A DNA stretch of 62,701 bases from Candidatus Schneewindia gallinarum (GTDB lineage: Bacteria; Bacillota; Clostridia; Oscillospirales; Ruminococcaceae). Under the pieces are notes generated by a model. The model was given only the letters and a program-made list of their open reading frames with translations, was not told the origin of the DNA and did not search any database. The stretch's first letter is position 1. Each line of letters begins with the position of its first letter. Shown piece after piece: positions 9,025 through 16,688 of this stretch. Where the stretch lies: assembly GCA_904420175.1 (NCBI GenBank), contig CAJFUF010000001.1, forward strand, positions 1-62,701. Reading direction: 5' to 3'. A program made the translations under genes and the position numbers.

Positions 9025-9933
9025 ATGGAAAAAAGACCAATCATTATCGACACGGATCCTGGATGCGATGATTTCTTTGCCATTATGATGGCGGCTGCCT
9101 ATGAGGGCTTTGACATCAGGGCTATCACGACGGTGGCAGGCAATGCCGTGGTTGATGTTACCACACGCAACGCATTGGACATTGCCAAGCTGCTCGGCAT
9201 TAAGACGCGTATTGCAAAGGGTGCCGGTTCTGCCATGATGCACCCCTTTGACGAGCCTGCTGCCTTTGTGCACGGCTTAAATGGTATCGGGCAGGTTGTC
9301 CTTCCGCGGTCCGAGCAGAAGGTGGATGAAATGAAGGCGTGGGACGTCATTTATGACGAGGCCTGCAAGGCGGACGGCCAGCTGGAACTGATTCCCGTGG
9401 GCCCGCTGACCAATGTGGCCATTGCCCTGCTAAAGTATCCGGATTTAAAGGACAAGATTAAACGAATCACCATTATGGGCGGTTCCACCACCATCGGCAA
9501 CTGCCTGCCCTACAGTGAGGCCAATATTTTCCATGATCCTTATGCTGCCCACCTTGTGTTTACCAGCGGTATTCCGCTGGTGATGGCAGGCCTTGATATC
9601 ACGCTGACCGCACTGGTGCCGACGGACGACATCATGAAAATGTCGGAGGACATCAAAAATAAAGCGGTCCGTGACACCGTGGTTCAGCTGGCGAAAATCC
9701 GCGGGAATGAACCGTTCCATGATGTGGTGGCCGTTGCTTCCGTCATCAAGGAGGATATTGCAGAGTATAAGGATTACAACGTAGAAATCGAGTATAAGTC
9801 CCCGCTTACATACGGCCGCACCATTGTGGACACAACCTTCACAACCGGCAAGGCGCCCAACTGCCGTGTCATGACGGGCTATAACGTCGAAGCGCACAAG
9901 ACGATGTTCGCGGACATGATGAGAAAGTATTAA
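9025..9933 (+). CDS. Nucleoside hydrolase 4, B-type (IUNH family)
   Basis: 302 aa, B-type: DTDPGCDDFFAI, HGLNGIGQV in place of the A-type HGxSG(M/L)DGP, KAWDVIYDEACK, VGPLTNVAIAL and the C-terminal PFHDVVAV carrying catalytic His-Asp. ATG at 9025 lies seven bases after GAGGGAG; a GTG three bases earlier is in frame but too close. It is the most divergent of the B-types in its middle (an altered segment around residues 180-220), so its substrate may differ from genes 2 and 6. Confidence 0.92.
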   Translation: MEKRPIIIDTDPGCDDFFAIMMAAAYEGFDIRAITTVAGNAVVDVTTRNALDIAKLLGIKTRIAKGAGSAMMHPFDEPAAFVHGLNGIGQVVLPRSEQKVDEMKAWDVIYDEACKADGQLELIPVGPLTNVAIALLKYPDLKDKIKRITIMGGSTTIGNCLPYSEANIFHDPYAAHLVFTSGIPLVMAGLDITLTALVPTDDIMKMSEDIKNKAVRDTVVQLAKIRGNEPFHDVVAVASVIKEDIAEYKDYNVEIEYKSPLTYGRTIVDTTFTTGKAPNCRVMTGYNVEAHKTMFADMMRKY

Positions 9934-9946
9934 GGAGGACAAAACA

Positions 9947-10882
9947 ATGAACAGAATTCCTGTAATGATTGACTGCGATCCCGGGCATGACGACGCCATT
10001 GCTTTGATCATGGCCCTTGCCAGCGACAAGCTGGATGTGCGCTGCATCACCACCGTGGCAGGCAACAACACACTTGAAAATACCACCAAAAACTGTCTGA
10101 AAGTGCTGACGGTTCTGGGGAAAGAGCATGACGTACCGGTGGCCATGGGGCTTGATCATCCGATGTTTAAGCCCCTGCGCATCTCAAAAAGTGTTCACGG
10201 TGAATCGGGGATGGACGGCCCTGTGGTACCGGACCCGGTTGTGAAACCTGTTGACATGAACGCCGTTCAGCTGATGGAGAAGGTTGTGCGCGAGTCGGAA
10301 GAGCGCGTCACCATTGTACCGATTGGCCCCCTGACCAATGTGGGAACCTTCCTGCTGGCCAATCCGGATCTGAAACCCAAGATTGAGCGCATTTGCCTAA
10401 TGGGCGGCAGTTCTCTTATCGGGAACAGCGGCTCTGCAACAGCGGAATTTAATATTTTCCAGGATGCCGAGGCGGCCAACGTTGTCTTTTCCAGCGGGAT
10501 TCCCATTGTGATGCACGACATCGAATCCACAAGAAAGGCCTTTGTGGAGGAGAAGGACATTGAGGAGCTGCGCGGAATGAACCACGTGGGCAAATTTGTG
10601 GCAGAGCTGATGGACTTTTTCACCCTGTACAGCAAGCAGCACAATCTGACTTTCTCGATCCATGATGCCTGCGCCGTGTCCTGGCTGATTGACCCCAGCA
10701 TTTTCATCTCCACCTTCGCCAATGTGACGGTGGACATTGTGGGGGAAAAAACCTACGGCTGCACCGTGACGGATTTCAGAGCAAATTCCACCCTGCCCAA
10801 AAACACTGAGGTGGTTTTGAATGTGCACCGCGAGCGGTTTGTACAGCTTTTGAAGGACTGTGTCAAGCAGTACAGCAAATAG
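9947..10882 (+). CDS. Nucleoside hydrolase 5, A-type (IUNH family)
   Basis: 311 aa, A-type: DCDPGHDDAIAL, HGESGMDGP, MNAVQLMEKVVRESE (near-identical to the same block in gene 1), IGPLTNVGTF and SIHDACAV with the catalytic pair. Strong site AAGGAGG eight bases before ATG. Its closest relative in the window is gene 1, as judged by eye from these blocks, fitting duplication of an A-B unit. Ten bases separate it from gene 6. Confidence 0.92.
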   Translation: MNRIPVMIDCDPGHDDAIALIMALASDKLDVRCITTVAGNNTLENTTKNCLKVLTVLGKEHDVPVAMGLDHPMFKPLRISKSVHGESGMDGPVVPDPVVKPVDMNAVQLMEKVVRESEERVTIVPIGPLTNVGTFLLANPDLKPKIERICLMGGSSLIGNSGSATAEFNIFQDAEAANVVFSSGIPIVMHDIESTRKAFVEEKDIEELRGMNHVGKFVAELMDFFTLYSKQHNLTFSIHDACAVSWLIDPSIFISTFANVTVDIVGEKTYGCTVTDFRANSTLPKNTEVVLNVHRERFVQLLKDCVKQYSK

Positions 10883-10892
10883 GAGGAGAACG

Positions 10893-11822
10893 ATGCTGAA
10901 AGAACCTGTTATTATTGATACCGATCCCGGCATTGATGATTTTATGGCCCTTGTTCTGGCTGCCAAGTGTGAGCGCTTTGACATCAAAGCGCTCACACCG
11001 GTGGCGGGCAACCAGGTGTTTGAAAAAGTATGGCGCAATGCGCGGGGGATTGCAAAACTGCTGGGAATTAACTGCGTTGTGACTAAAGGTGCAGAAAAGC
11101 CCCTGATACTGGAGCAGGAGCTGGCGGACGCCGTACACGGTGAAACCGGCCTTGGAAAGCTTCAGCTTCCGGAGTCCGATGCACCAGTGTGCGAAAAATA
11201 TGCCTGGGATGTCATGTATGAAGAGGCAAAAAAGAACCCGGGCAAGCTGCACATCATTGCCATTGGCCCCCTGACCAATGTTGCCATTGCCATTAAGAAA
11301 TACCCGGACATTGTAGGGCTGATTGGAAAGCTGAGCATTATGGGCGGTTCCGCCGGCTTCGGCAACCACTCCCCATATGGGGAATTTAACATCTGGGTGG
11401 ATCCGCATGCGGCGGCCATTGTGTTCCGCAGCGGGCTGAAGGTCCAGATGTTTGGAATGGACGGCAACAAGACCTGCCAGATGAGTGTGCAGGATTTTCA
11501 TGACATCATGGATCTGGACTGCGCCATCAAACAGGAAATGAATGACGCACTGTCCTTCTCCATTGAGGCGGCGCACGGCTATGGTGCGGAAGCCCCCGTC
11601 CTGCACGACGCGGTGACGATGGCAGGCATTATTGACGAAAGCCTGATGGAATTTGTGGAGTGCTACACCGATGTGGAGGTGCGCAGCAAAACCTGCTTTG
11701 GCCGCACCATCTGCGATGTGCGCAACACATGGGGCAAGCAGCCCAACTCCCTCGTTGCGGTAAAGGGCGACAAGGAGAAGTTTAAATCAGTGATTATCAA
11801 CACGCTGAAAAAGTACCGGTAA
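10893..11822 (+). CDS. Nucleoside hydrolase 6, B-type (IUNH family)
   Basis: 309 aa, B-type: DTDPGIDDFMAL, HGETGLGKL, YAWDVMYEEAKK, IGPLTNVAIAI, an FNIWVDPHAA block near-identical to gene 2, and VLHDAVTM with the catalytic pair. AGGAGGAG lies just before the ATG at 10893. The Crp/Fnr-type regulator gene starts five bases after its stop, so the regulator is almost certainly on the same transcript as the hydrolases. Confidence 0.92.
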   Translation: MLKEPVIIDTDPGIDDFMALVLAAKCERFDIKALTPVAGNQVFEKVWRNARGIAKLLGINCVVTKGAEKPLILEQELADAVHGETGLGKLQLPESDAPVCEKYAWDVMYEEAKKNPGKLHIIAIGPLTNVAIAIKKYPDIVGLIGKLSIMGGSAGFGNHSPYGEFNIWVDPHAAAIVFRSGLKVQMFGMDGNKTCQMSVQDFHDIMDLDCAIKQEMNDALSFSIEAAHGYGAEAPVLHDAVTMAGIIDESLMEFVECYTDVEVRSKTCFGRTICDVRNTWGKQPNSLVAVKGDKEKFKSVIINTLKKYR

Positions 11823-11827
11823 CAGCA

Positions 11828-12463
11828 ATGTGGTCCTTCATTGAAACTGCTCCTGAATTCGTCCGGCAAAAGCTTCGCCGGGAGGAATGGAAGCCTGGTA
11901 GTATGATTGTGATGCAGGGCTTCCCCGAAGAGGACATTTTTATTAAAACATCCGGTACAATTAAGGTATTCTACTGCCTGGCAGATGGAGCCATCTATTC
12001 TGTTACCACCACGAAAGAAATCGACATTCTTGGTGATGCCGAGCTTCTGACCGGCCACGCCGCCTCCCTGAACATGGTGGAAGCACAGGACACGTGCGAG
12101 GTGTACCGGCTGAATAAGGAGCTGTTCCTGCAGTGGCTGAAAACGGATGCGGCCTTCTGCTTTGAGGTGTTGCGCCTGTTTGCTGTTAAGTATGATGAAA
12201 GTGCCCGGCGCTGGAAGTACGGCAGGGGGTTGACCCTTGCGGAGCAGATGACCCTTTGGTTTTACCAGAACGACAGGGGGGAAGGGGTTACCAAGCAACG
12301 CCTGTCGGAGGAGCTGATGGCACCGGTGCGCAGCATCAACCGCGCGGTCAGGGATTTATCCGGGCTTGGCCTAATCTGTTTTCAGGATGGAAAGGTGTCG
12401 GTTCAGGACAGAGAGGCGCTTGCAAAACGTGTTCATACCAGTAGGCTGAAAAACTATTTGTAG
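11828..12463 (+). CDS. Crp/Fnr-family transcriptional regulator
   Basis: 211 aa. The N-terminal half is a cyclic-nucleotide-binding-like beta-roll (residues ~15-110, with GDAELLTGH where Crp has its GELAL/phosphate-binding turn), followed by a dimer helix and a C-terminal winged helix (VTKQRLSEELMAPVRSINRAVRDLSGLGLI). No N-terminal Fe-S cysteine cluster like Fnr is seen, and the cNMP-binding Arg is not evident, so the effector is unknown. It begins five bases after the sixth nucleoside hydrolase and immediately precedes a palindromic promoter (12496-12552), making it the natural candidate to control both. That regulatory link is inference. Confidence 0.87.
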   Translation: MWSFIETAPEFVRQKLRREEWKPGSMIVMQGFPEEDIFIKTSGTIKVFYCLADGAIYSVTTTKEIDILGDAELLTGHAASLNMVEAQDTCEVYRLNKELFLQWLKTDAAFCFEVLRLFAVKYDESARRWKYGRGLTLAEQMTLWFYQNDRGEGVTKQRLSEELMAPVRSINRAVRDLSGLGLICFQDGKVSVQDREALAKRVHTSRLKNYL

Positions 12464-12495
12464 CATTCGTCAAAACAGACAAAAATGCTGATGTG

Positions 12496-12552
12496 GATTC
12501 TATCCGGAACGGGTCAAGTGACCTTGTTCCGGATAGAATCTTTTTTTATAAT
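12496..12552 (+). promoter_or_regulatory. 45-bp palindrome overlapping a promoter (copy 1)
   Basis: Outer arms GATTCTATCCGGAAC and GTTCCGGATAGAATC (15 bp, perfect; 12496-12510 with 12526-12540) enclose an inner dyad GGTCA-AG-TGACC (12512-12523). It is followed by seven T and then ATAAT. TTGTTC (12524-12529) and TATAAT (12547-12552) form a promoter with 17-bp spacing in which the palindrome covers the -35 and spacer. The start codon of the glycohydrolase lies 44 bases after the palindrome. Read as RNA it is also a rho-independent terminator for the regulator gene. A second copy with identical geometry is at 29896-29952. Confidence 0.75.
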
Positions 12553-12583
12553 GAACACAGAAAGCAAAAAGGAGGATTTGTTC

Positions 12584-13981
12584 ATGAAAACAGCATTTGA
12601 ATGGGATAGAGAGCTTTATGTAAACGCTGTGCCGAAAGTGGTCGACGAGGACGAGCAGACATGGCGGTCCGCTTTTCAGGTGGAAAAAGCGGAGGCGCTG
12701 TCCACCAGACTGCTGTGGGGCAGTAATGTACCTGGCTCCTTCGCACCGGAGCGTGTGCTGGTTGGCGGCATTCAGGCCATGGTTACCATGGGTTACGACA
12801 TGACGGAGGCGGAAAAGCTGATTCCCGAGGCCATCAAGGCCAGGGAAGAGCATGACAGCATCACCCTTGGCATGCTGACTGCCCGGGTATTTCACCTTGT
12901 GAACACGGCGAAGAAAATCCCGGATCACCCCTACTGGAAATATCACTACTACAACACCTTTGAGGAGTATGCCTCCGCTGTAACCTTCCCGGAGGCAAAG
13001 CCGGTCGATACGGAAAGCAAGGACTTCTTTGACCGCACCCATGCCGGCTGGCTGACGCAGATTATCGGCGCGGCTCTGGGCACCTGCATTGAAGGCTACA
13101 CCAGTACGGCGCTGAAGAACCACTTTGGCGAGATTACCGACTACCCCCGCAAGCCCAATACCTACAACGACGACATCACCTTTGAGCTGGCAGTGCTGGA
13201 GGCGTTCCGCAAAAAAGGCTACGAGATGGAGCCGGCCGACATCGCAGAGCATTGGGTAGGAATGATTCCTACGGGCTGGTCCGCGGAGGACATTGCACTG
13301 AAAAACTTTAAACTGGGCATCTATCCGCCGGAAAGCGCAGTCCGTTCCAATCCGTGGAGAGAGTGGATCGGCGCACAGATGCGGGCGGCAATCTGCGGCA
13401 TGATCGCCCCGGGAGATGCCCGGCTTGCAGCAGAGCTTGCATGGAGAGACGGCTGTATTTCCCATGTCAATAACGGTATTCTCGGTGAAATCTTCAACGC
13501 GGTTATGGTCTCTCTCGCCTATGTTGAGACGGACATCCGGACAGTACTGGAAAAGGCCATGTCCATCATCCCCAAAGACAGCGAGTACTTCCATGTTATC
13601 GACTTTGCGTACAAGAGCTGCCTTGCACATGACAACTACATGGATGCATGGCTGCCCTGTGAGGAAGAATTTAAGGCCTACAACTGGATTCACGCCTACC
13701 CCAATGCGGCAGCAGAGGTGGTTGCGCTGTACTTTGCAGGCAATGACTTTGACAAATGCTTAAACTACATCTCCATGATGGGTGAGGACTGTGACTGCAA
13801 CGCAGCACAGATTGCCAACATCTATGGCTGCATGTTCGGCCATGACTGCATTGACAGCCACTGGAGTGACCCCATCGGGGATGATCTGCTGACCTTTGTG
13901 CGCGGCTATGAAAAGCTGACGATTACGGAGCTTGCGAAACGCACAGTGGACGCAGTTAACGCGGCGAAAGCCAAAAAATAG
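12584..13981 (+). CDS. ADP-ribosylglycohydrolase-family protein (copy 1)
   Basis: 465 aa. After an N-terminal extension of about 150 residues comes an ADP-ribosylglycohydrolase (DraG/ARH) fold: HAGWLTQIIGAALGTCIEGY at the domain start, DDIT for the first Mg-binding pair, WREWIGAQMRAAICG and RDGCISHVNNGILGE in the core, and a C-terminal metal motif EDCDCNAAQI where the family norm is D(T/S)D(T/S)NAA. The two Thr/Ser positions are Cys here. Families with this fold cleave N- or O-linked ADP-ribose, but bacterial relatives near nucleoside hydrolases may act on nucleosides; the substrate is not established. Start chosen at ATG with AGGAGG eight bases upstream. Paralogous to 29984-31405. Confidence 0.85.
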   Translation: MKTAFEWDRELYVNAVPKVVDEDEQTWRSAFQVEKAEALSTRLLWGSNVPGSFAPERVLVGGIQAMVTMGYDMTEAEKLIPEAIKAREEHDSITLGMLTARVFHLVNTAKKIPDHPYWKYHYYNTFEEYASAVTFPEAKPVDTESKDFFDRTHAGWLTQIIGAALGTCIEGYTSTALKNHFGEITDYPRKPNTYNDDITFELAVLEAFRKKGYEMEPADIAEHWVGMIPTGWSAEDIALKNFKLGIYPPESAVRSNPWREWIGAQMRAAICGMIAPGDARLAAELAWRDGCISHVNNGILGEIFNAVMVSLAYVETDIRTVLEKAMSIIPKDSEYFHVIDFAYKSCLAHDNYMDAWLPCEEEFKAYNWIHAYPNAAAEVVALYFAGNDFDKCLNYISMMGEDCDCNAAQIANIYGCMFGHDCIDSHWSDPIGDDLLTFVRGYEKLTITELAKRTVDAVNAAKAKK

Positions 13982-13996
13982 AAAACAGAAAATGAA

Positions 13997-14034
13997 AAGC
14001 CGTCCTCCTTTACAAAGGAGAACGGCTTCTTTCT
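13997..14034. terminator. Bidirectional terminator between ADP-ribosylglycohydrolase gene and glmS
   Basis: AAGCCGT-CTCCTTT pairs with AAAGGAG-ACGGCTT (one C/A mismatch) around a short loop, followed by CTTTCTTG on plus and by AAAA-complement T-rich sequence on minus. It separates two convergent genes. Confidence 0.75.
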
Positions 14035-14037
14035 TGT

Positions 14038-15858
14038 TTACTCTACAGTAACTGATTTGGCAAGGTTTCTCGGTTTGTCTACATCACAACCGCGCAGCAC
14101 GGAGGAGTAGTAGGCAAACAGCTGAAGCGGCACCACAGCCAGCAGCGGCATGAACAGGTCGTCTGTACGGGGCAGGTGAATGATGTAGTCTGCGCAGTCG
14201 GAAAACAGTTCATCCTCAAGATCGGTAAAGACCAGCACCTTGGCACCTCTGGCCTTGGTTTCCTTGATGTTACTGATGGTCTTTTCCGCAAGGTTTTGTT
14301 GTGTGACAAGTGCCACCACAGGAACGTCATCGGTAATCAGCGATATGGTTCCGTGCTTTAGTTCGCCTGCCGCATACGCCTCGCTGTGGATGTAGGAAAT
14401 TTCCTTCAGCTTGAGCGAGCCCTCCATTGCCAGCGCATAATCAAGGCCGCGGCCCAGGAAGAATAAGTCCTTCGCATTAACAAACAGCGCAGCATAATGC
14501 TTGCACTCGTCCGACTTTTTCAGGATGGATGCCACAAAATCGGGAATTTCCATCAGTTTTTCTGTATATTGCCGGTAGGTTTCATCATCAATGGTGCGGT
14601 GCGCATGCGCCAGTTTGATAGCAATCAGGTACATGGCGGCCAACTGCACGGAATATGCTTTGGTGCTGGCGACGGAGATTTCCGGACCGGCCCATGTGTA
14701 GACAACGCTGTCCGCTTCCCGTGCAATGGAAGAACCGACCACATTGACAACCGCCAATGTGTGCACGCCCCGTTTTTTAGCAAGGCGCAGGGCTGCCAGC
14801 GTATCGGCCGTCTCACCAGACTGGGAGATGATAATCAGCAAATCGTCCTTTGTCAGGATGGGATCCTTGTAGCGGAATTCCGAGGCAATGTCGACCTCCA
14901 CCGGGATCCTGGCCAGCTTTTCAATGACCTGCTTACCCACCATACCGGCGTGCATGGCGGTGCCGCAGCCGACAATGCGGATGTTTTGGAACTGAAGCAG
15001 TGCCTTCTCTGAAAGGCTGTCAACCTCAAAATTGATTTCCCCCAGCTTGATTCTTGGCGACAGGGTATCTTTGATGGCCTTGGGCTGCTCATTGATTTCT
15101 TTGAGCATAAAGTGGGGGAAGCCGCCTTTCTCGGCCGCCTCCAAATCCCAAGTGGCGGTCTGGACCTGCTTGTGCTGGACAGTGCCGAATTCATCCAGAA
15201 CGGTTACTTTTTCCTTCTCCAAAATCACAATATCGTTGTCATTCAGCAGATAGTAGTTCTTGGTGTACTTCAGCACAGCAGGGATATCGGACGCAATGAA
15301 ATTTTCGTGCTCGCCAAGGCCCACAATCAGCGGGCTGTCCTTACGGACAGCATACAGCCTGTCGGGGAAGTCCTTAAACAAAATACCAAGCGCATAGGAG
15401 CCGCGCACCACTTTAATGGCCTGCTGGATGGCGGCAACAGGATCGCCGTCATAGTAGTAGTCAAGCAGCTTTACAACCGTCTCAGTATCCGTTTCAGAGA
15501 CAAAGTCATATCCCTTGGAAATTAAAAAATCCCGCAGCTCCACATAGTTTTCAATGATCCCGTTGTGCACGATGGAGATGCGCTTACTGCTGTGGGGGTG
15601 TGAATTGATGTCCGACGGCTCGCCGTGGGTCGCCCAGCGGGTATGGCCAATGCCGCAGTGTCCCTCAGGGCGGTGGGTGCGTTCCATCAGCTCCTCAATG
15701 TTTTTCAGTCTGCCTTTTGCCTTGACAACCTCGATGTTGTCGCCCACGAACACGGCAATACCGGCAGAGTCATAACCGCGGTATTCCAGCTTTTCGAGGC
15801 CGTCAAGAAGCACGGTGGCAGAGTCCCTGTCACCGATGTAACCTACGATTCCACACAT
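14038..15858 (-). CDS. glmS: Glutamine-fructose-6-phosphate aminotransferase (isomerizing)
   Basis: First enzyme of UDP-GlcNAc synthesis: fructose-6-P + Gln to glucosamine-6-P + Glu, cytosolic; 606 aa, standard. The start is fixed by the N-terminal MCGIVGYIG, whose Cys2 becomes the catalytic nucleophile of the glutaminase domain, and by AGGAGG seven bases upstream. The glutaminase domain includes GHTRWATHG and HNGIIENY; two SIS domains follow with SQSGETADT and SVASTKAYS; the protein ends in DKPRNLAKSVTVE, the usual C-tail. Expression is expected to be governed by the ribozyme in its 5' leader. Confidence 0.98.
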   Translation of the reverse strand: MCGIVGYIGDRDSATVLLDGLEKLEYRGYDSAGIAVFVGDNIEVVKAKGRLKNIEELMERTHRPEGHCGIGHTRWATHGEPSDINSHPHSSKRISIVHNGIIENYVELRDFLISKGYDFVSETDTETVVKLLDYYYDGDPVAAIQQAIKVVRGSYALGILFKDFPDRLYAVRKDSPLIVGLGEHENFIASDIPAVLKYTKNYYLLNDNDIVILEKEKVTVLDEFGTVQHKQVQTATWDLEAAEKGGFPHFMLKEINEQPKAIKDTLSPRIKLGEINFEVDSLSEKALLQFQNIRIVGCGTAMHAGMVGKQVIEKLARIPVEVDIASEFRYKDPILTKDDLLIIISQSGETADTLAALRLAKKRGVHTLAVVNVVGSSIAREADSVVYTWAGPEISVASTKAYSVQLAAMYLIAIKLAHAHRTIDDETYRQYTEKLMEIPDFVASILKKSDECKHYAALFVNAKDLFFLGRGLDYALAMEGSLKLKEISYIHSEAYAAGELKHGTISLITDDVPVVALVTQQNLAEKTISNIKETKARGAKVLVFTDLEDELFSDCADYIIHLPRTDDLFMPLLAVVPLQLFAYYSSVLRGCDVDKPRNLAKSVTVE

Positions 15859-15899
15859 GGGAATGCCTCCTATATCAAAAAAAGTTAGTTTCAAATTCT

Positions 15900-16048
15900 T
15901 TGTTCTTTCTTTTGTCGGGCCGTTGCCGGACCGGTTTGTAAAAGAACTGACGATTTCTTAATGTATCGTAGAAACCGGAAGAGCATCCGCCGAAAAATTT
16001 CGATTCTCTCTTCTCCTCGTCGTCCCGGGCATGCCGGGCGCTGGCGCT
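15900..16048 (-). ncRNA. glmS glucosamine-6-phosphate-activated ribozyme
   Basis: The minus-strand leader of glmS carries the ribozyme core: AGCGCC at the cleavage site, a short P1 (CCCGG/CCGGG), the invariant GACGAGG segment, then ATCGAAATTTTTCGGCGG and ATGCTCTTCCGG, followed by 3' stems with CCGG pairings. AGCGCC occurs twice in tandem (starting near 16048 and 16042); the second, directly abutting P1, fits the consensus better, so cleavage most likely falls near 16041/16042. In Bacillus, binding of glucosamine-6-P triggers self-cleavage and mRNA decay, giving product feedback. Confidence 0.93.
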
Positions 16049-16081
16049 TTTGTGTACAGTCTGCCCTCCTTTCGTAGAGGT

Positions 16082-16110
16082 ATTATAACAAAAAAAGCTG
16101 TAGTTGTAAA
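16082..16110 (-). promoter_or_regulatory. glmS promoter
   Basis: TTTACA and TATAAT on the minus strand with 17-bp spacing, about 35-40 bp before the ribozyme cleavage site. The -35 lies in the loop of the terminator of the upstream gene, so read-through from 16148-16684 would cross this promoter. Confidence 0.75.
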
Positions 16111-16124
16111 TTCTACAGCTTTTC
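16091..16124 (-). terminator. Terminator after the membrane-protein gene
   Basis: AAAAGCTGTAG pairs with CTACAGCTTTT around a 9-base loop, followed by TTTTG on the minus strand, 24 bases past the stop of the minus-strand gene at 16148. It physically overlaps the glmS promoter. Confidence 0.8.
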
Positions 16125-16147
16125 TCATCCAATTATGCAAAACGGCT

Positions 16148-16684
16148 TTAAAGCTTAATCAGTTTTCCTTTAAAACGTGTGTTGTACAGAAGGAAGCACA
16201 GCTTCACCGCCCGGTCGTAAATAAGGAACGTGATGTTTCCAAGCAGCAGGAACAGCAGCAGGGCAGGGACGGTCCCCAGCATTTCCAGGCCCGCCAGCAG
16301 TGCCTGCAGGCCGATCAGGCTTGCAATTACAGCATAGGTCCCAATCATGGCCACGTTAAATACGGCAAGGCCGATAAGCAGGCGCAACAGCTTGCTTTTC
16401 ATACCACTTAATGCGTACCACAGGGTAGGGTAGTAGCCAAAAAACACCGCGAACATAATCGACGCTTCTAAATTGACAGGGACAAGCAGGCTGACCACCG
16501 TGCACACCACATAGGTGGCGATGGACCAGCGCCACCCGGCCTCCGAAATGACGGCGATAGTCAGTATCCCTGACAGAGCCGGAACGGCGTAGGTTGCAAA
16601 AGGAATGATGCCCGACATGGTCATCAGCACAACACACACGGCACTGATAAGTCCGCAGAAAGCAACGCGTTTCGTCCGTTTCAT
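16148..16684 (-). CDS. Small integral membrane protein, function unknown
   Basis: 178 aa with about five hydrophobic segments spread over the whole length and a basic C-terminal tail (RFKGKLIKL). The N-terminus MKRTKRVAFCGLISAVCVVLMTMSG (hydrophobic after a basic stretch) and overall size resemble substrate-binding S components of ECF transporters, but I see no motif that names a ligand. It starts four bases after the stop of the J-domain gene and is probably the last gene of a DUF5685-DnaJ-membrane protein operon. Confidence 0.75.
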   Translation of the reverse strand: MKRTKRVAFCGLISAVCVVLMTMSGIIPFATYAVPALSGILTIAVISEAGWRWSIATYVVCTVVSLLVPVNLEASIMFAVFFGYYPTLWYALSGMKSKLLRLLIGLAVFNVAMIGTYAVIASLIGLQALLAGLEMLGTVPALLLFLLLGNITFLIYDRAVKLCFLLYNTRFKGKLIKL

Positions 16685-16688
16685 GGTA

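Noticed and set aside
16148-16684. ECF transporter S component assignment
   Set aside because: Topology and size fit, but there is no ligand motif or neighbouring A/T subunit, so it was left as unknown.
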